In this document: one piece after another, positions 62,491 through 64,000 of the stretch
Layout: every line of letters begins with the position of its first letter
How positions within the stretch are numbered: the first letter of the stretch is position 1
DNA from: Sipunculus nudus
Taxonomy: Eukaryota; Annelida; Sipuncula; Golfingiida; Sipunculidae
Length of the DNA: 64,000 bases
NCBI GenBank assembly: GCA_026874595.1
Contig: CM049307.1
Span: 48,397,678 to 48,461,677 of the forward strand
Direction of reading: 5' to 3'
Made by a program: the position numbers and the translations under genes
The notes under the pieces: model-generated
The model's input: only the letters and a program-made list of their open reading frames with translations
What the model was told of the DNA's origin: nothing
Databases searched by the model: none

Positions 62491-63590
62491 CTGCGCTATA
62501 GCTTGTCCAGACCAAAGAATATATTACAATTTATCGAACTGGCAACAGTAATGAAAGAAAAACGTAAAACGTGTGAGAGATAAATTCGGTATTTTAAAAG
62601 TTCCTTTACAACAACATGTAGAGAAAACACTATTATCATCTAGAAAGCCATATTTACTTCTTTGCCTTTATGTATTTCAAATTCCTCACCGATCGAAAAC
62701 CTCTTTATCGAGCCAGCAAATGTCAAACTAAATCTAGTTTAGACAAAGAGGGGATAATGCAGATGAAATCGGCATCCATAATGCATTGCAGTGCATGCTG
62801 GCGGTTAAGCGGGGATAAAAGAAACAAGATCCAGTCACTTGGACCGTCAAAGAAATTCCGTTAATCTCCAGGCCAAAAGACCAGATACATGGTGGAAAGG
62901 TCGACGCGTGGGCATACATAAAGAGAAACGTGTCCGGAATAACGACGAGGGTCCCGACTGGCGGCATGGTCTGCAGATTTAAGCTGTGTTTCCACTTGTC
63001 TGGACATGGATAAGTAAATGGATCAGGGGCGCTATTTCCTTTAGCAGGGGGCGGGGGCGGCACTGTGACTTCCTTTGCCAAAATGTGTGTATATGTGTGT
63101 GTGTGTGGGGGGGGCATTGTATGGATATGGTCACAACTAATATATGATAAAATATAAGCATATGTGGACACAGATATATAGCGGCTCAAAGAATAACCTC
63201 TTGATCTTGTGGAATTAGGCGAATTGTATATATTTTTTTTTTCAGTATTACTATATTACATGGACAATGAAAAACTAGGACCTCTGTTCTTGTGGCATTA
63301 ACCTACCAATCTATATACACATGCATTAACTATGTACGAATGCATACAGATACCTTACACTGGTTTAAACAGCATATGCAGCTATACCATTCATTATATG
63401 CAACGTTAATATAAGATGTTTTTATACGCTGCAAACGGCACGGAATAATATTAAAATCACAGGGCTTCCTATGAAATATAAGGACGTGAAACTTTATGCA
63501 CGCCTCTTGTTTAGTTCCCTGTTCATGTCTGTACAATATTTTATCAAATGATTAAGTATACAACGTATACAACTTTTTTTTTTAAAAAAG
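62491..63590. other. Unique stretch with short (TG)n
   Basis: (TG)n then G8 at about 63085-63114. A 151-codon minus frame (62734-63189) crosses that microsatellite and has no domain, so I do not call it. Confidence 0.5.
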
Positions 63591-63967
63591 TAAAAGTCCT
63601 ACACATCAAAGGAAATTGTATCAAAATTAAAAAAGTAAAAAGTAAAAGTCCTACACAACAAAGGAAAATATCAAAATTAAAAAAGTAAAAAGTAAAAGTC
63701 CTACACAACAAAGGAAATTGTATCAAAATTAAAAAAGTAAAAAGTAAAAGTCCTACACAACAAAGGAAATTGTATCAAAATTAAAAAAGTAAAAAGTAAA
63801 AGTCCTACACAACAAAGGAAATTGTATCAAAATTGTATTTTATCTTCATCAGAGAAATGTCCGAGCGGCTGCAGATCAAAACTAGTAAGTTTCTACTGAA
63901 AACAAAATAAAAAAAGTTGATGTGCGGGTTTAAAATTGATGCGGGCGGTGCCTGAGAACCATGCCCT
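63591..63967 (+). mobile_element. Dispersed element (family D), copy 3, with 52-bp internal array
   Basis: Five units beginning TAAAAGTCCTACAC start at 63591, 63643, 63693, 63745 and 63797, with period 52 (one unit is 50). Each carries AACAAAGGAAATTGTATC and a (A)n GTAAAAAG segment. The array runs directly into the unique part shared with 32700-32872: AAATGTCCGAGCGGC, GTTTCTACTGAA, GGGTTTAAAATTGATGCGGG and GTGCCTGAGAACCATGCCC. Copy 1 has only one unit, so the array expanded here. The Phe/Leu-rich minus frame is an artefact. Confidence 0.85.
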
Positions 63968-64000
63968 TTATTTTATTTTATTTATTTATTTATTATTTTT
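63968..64000. repeat. T/A low-complexity tail at window edge
   Basis: TTTATTTATTTATTTATT-type sequence runs to the window end. It may be the tail of family D copy 3, and the window cuts it off. Confidence 0.7.

Noticed and set aside
62734-63189. 151-codon minus-strand open frame, the longest in the window
   Set aside because: It runs through a (TG)n/G8 microsatellite and gives Pro/His/Thr runs; the rest has no recognisable domain.
63544-63726. Phe/Leu-rich minus-strand repeat protein
   Set aside because: It is the translation of the 52-bp tandem array; the frame shifts with each unit.

Overview
The window looks like non-coding nuclear DNA of an invertebrate animal. It is most likely a marine mollusc and plausibly a bivalve. 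The grounds are a strongly AT-rich background, many (AT)n/(AG)n microsatellites, long G or C homopolymers, tRNA-headed SINEs, a small inverted-repeat DNA element with TTCGCGA-rich ends, and a decayed repeat with the AAAGGTCAAGGTCAC-type phrase that I associate with bivalve genomes. The species assignment is inference. No bacterial-style operon, viral genome, rRNA gene or CRISPR array is visible.

I find no protein-coding gene I can defend. The longest open frames are about 100-150 codons, many overlap each other or run through microsatellites and repeats, and none gives a recognisable domain. The one protein-like hint is a minus-strand frame at about 59.8-60.05 kb with a Cys-x2-Cys start and a zinc-finger-associated-domain look, which is weak. 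The window is best read as intergenic DNA or the inside of a very large intron.

Layout. 0-7.7 kb is repeat-rich: decayed dispersed repeats at 1.57-3.1 kb, a paired hairpin at 4.78 kb, a ~300-bp repeat present twice at 5.5 and 6.2 kb, and a tRNA-headed element at 7.45 kb. 7.7-12.5 kb is mostly unique, with a CpG-containing, motif-dense stretch at 10.7-11.9 kb. 14.9-16.3 kb holds a tandem segmental duplication with a ~560-bp length difference between copies. 17.34-17.75 kb is a clear MITE flanked by TA. 20.1-21.1 kb is a homeodomain-motif-dense candidate regulatory stretch. 22-27 kb has microsatellites, a palindromic 17-bp tandem repeat and a minus-strand SINE. 31.2-31.8 kb is another candidate enhancer with a perfect PBX-MEIS type site. 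32.5-33.3 kb and 63.6-64.0 kb carry copies of one dispersed element; the copy at the right edge has an expanded 52-bp internal array. 35.5 kb holds the second minus-strand SINE. 36.8, 42.5, 45.7 and 49.5 kb hold further candidate regulatory stretches. 46.3 kb is a 20-bp minisatellite. 51.4 and 57.15 kb are two plus-strand copies of another SINE family.

How the parts may work together: several segments with dense homeodomain, CRE or Cut-type motifs in a window without exons fit the regulatory surroundings of a developmental gene lying outside the window. That is inference from motifs alone. I did not find a wholly new biological system. The most unusual things are the element with an expandable internal array, the duplicated block with an indel, the palindromic 17-bp repeat and the clustered candidate enhancers.
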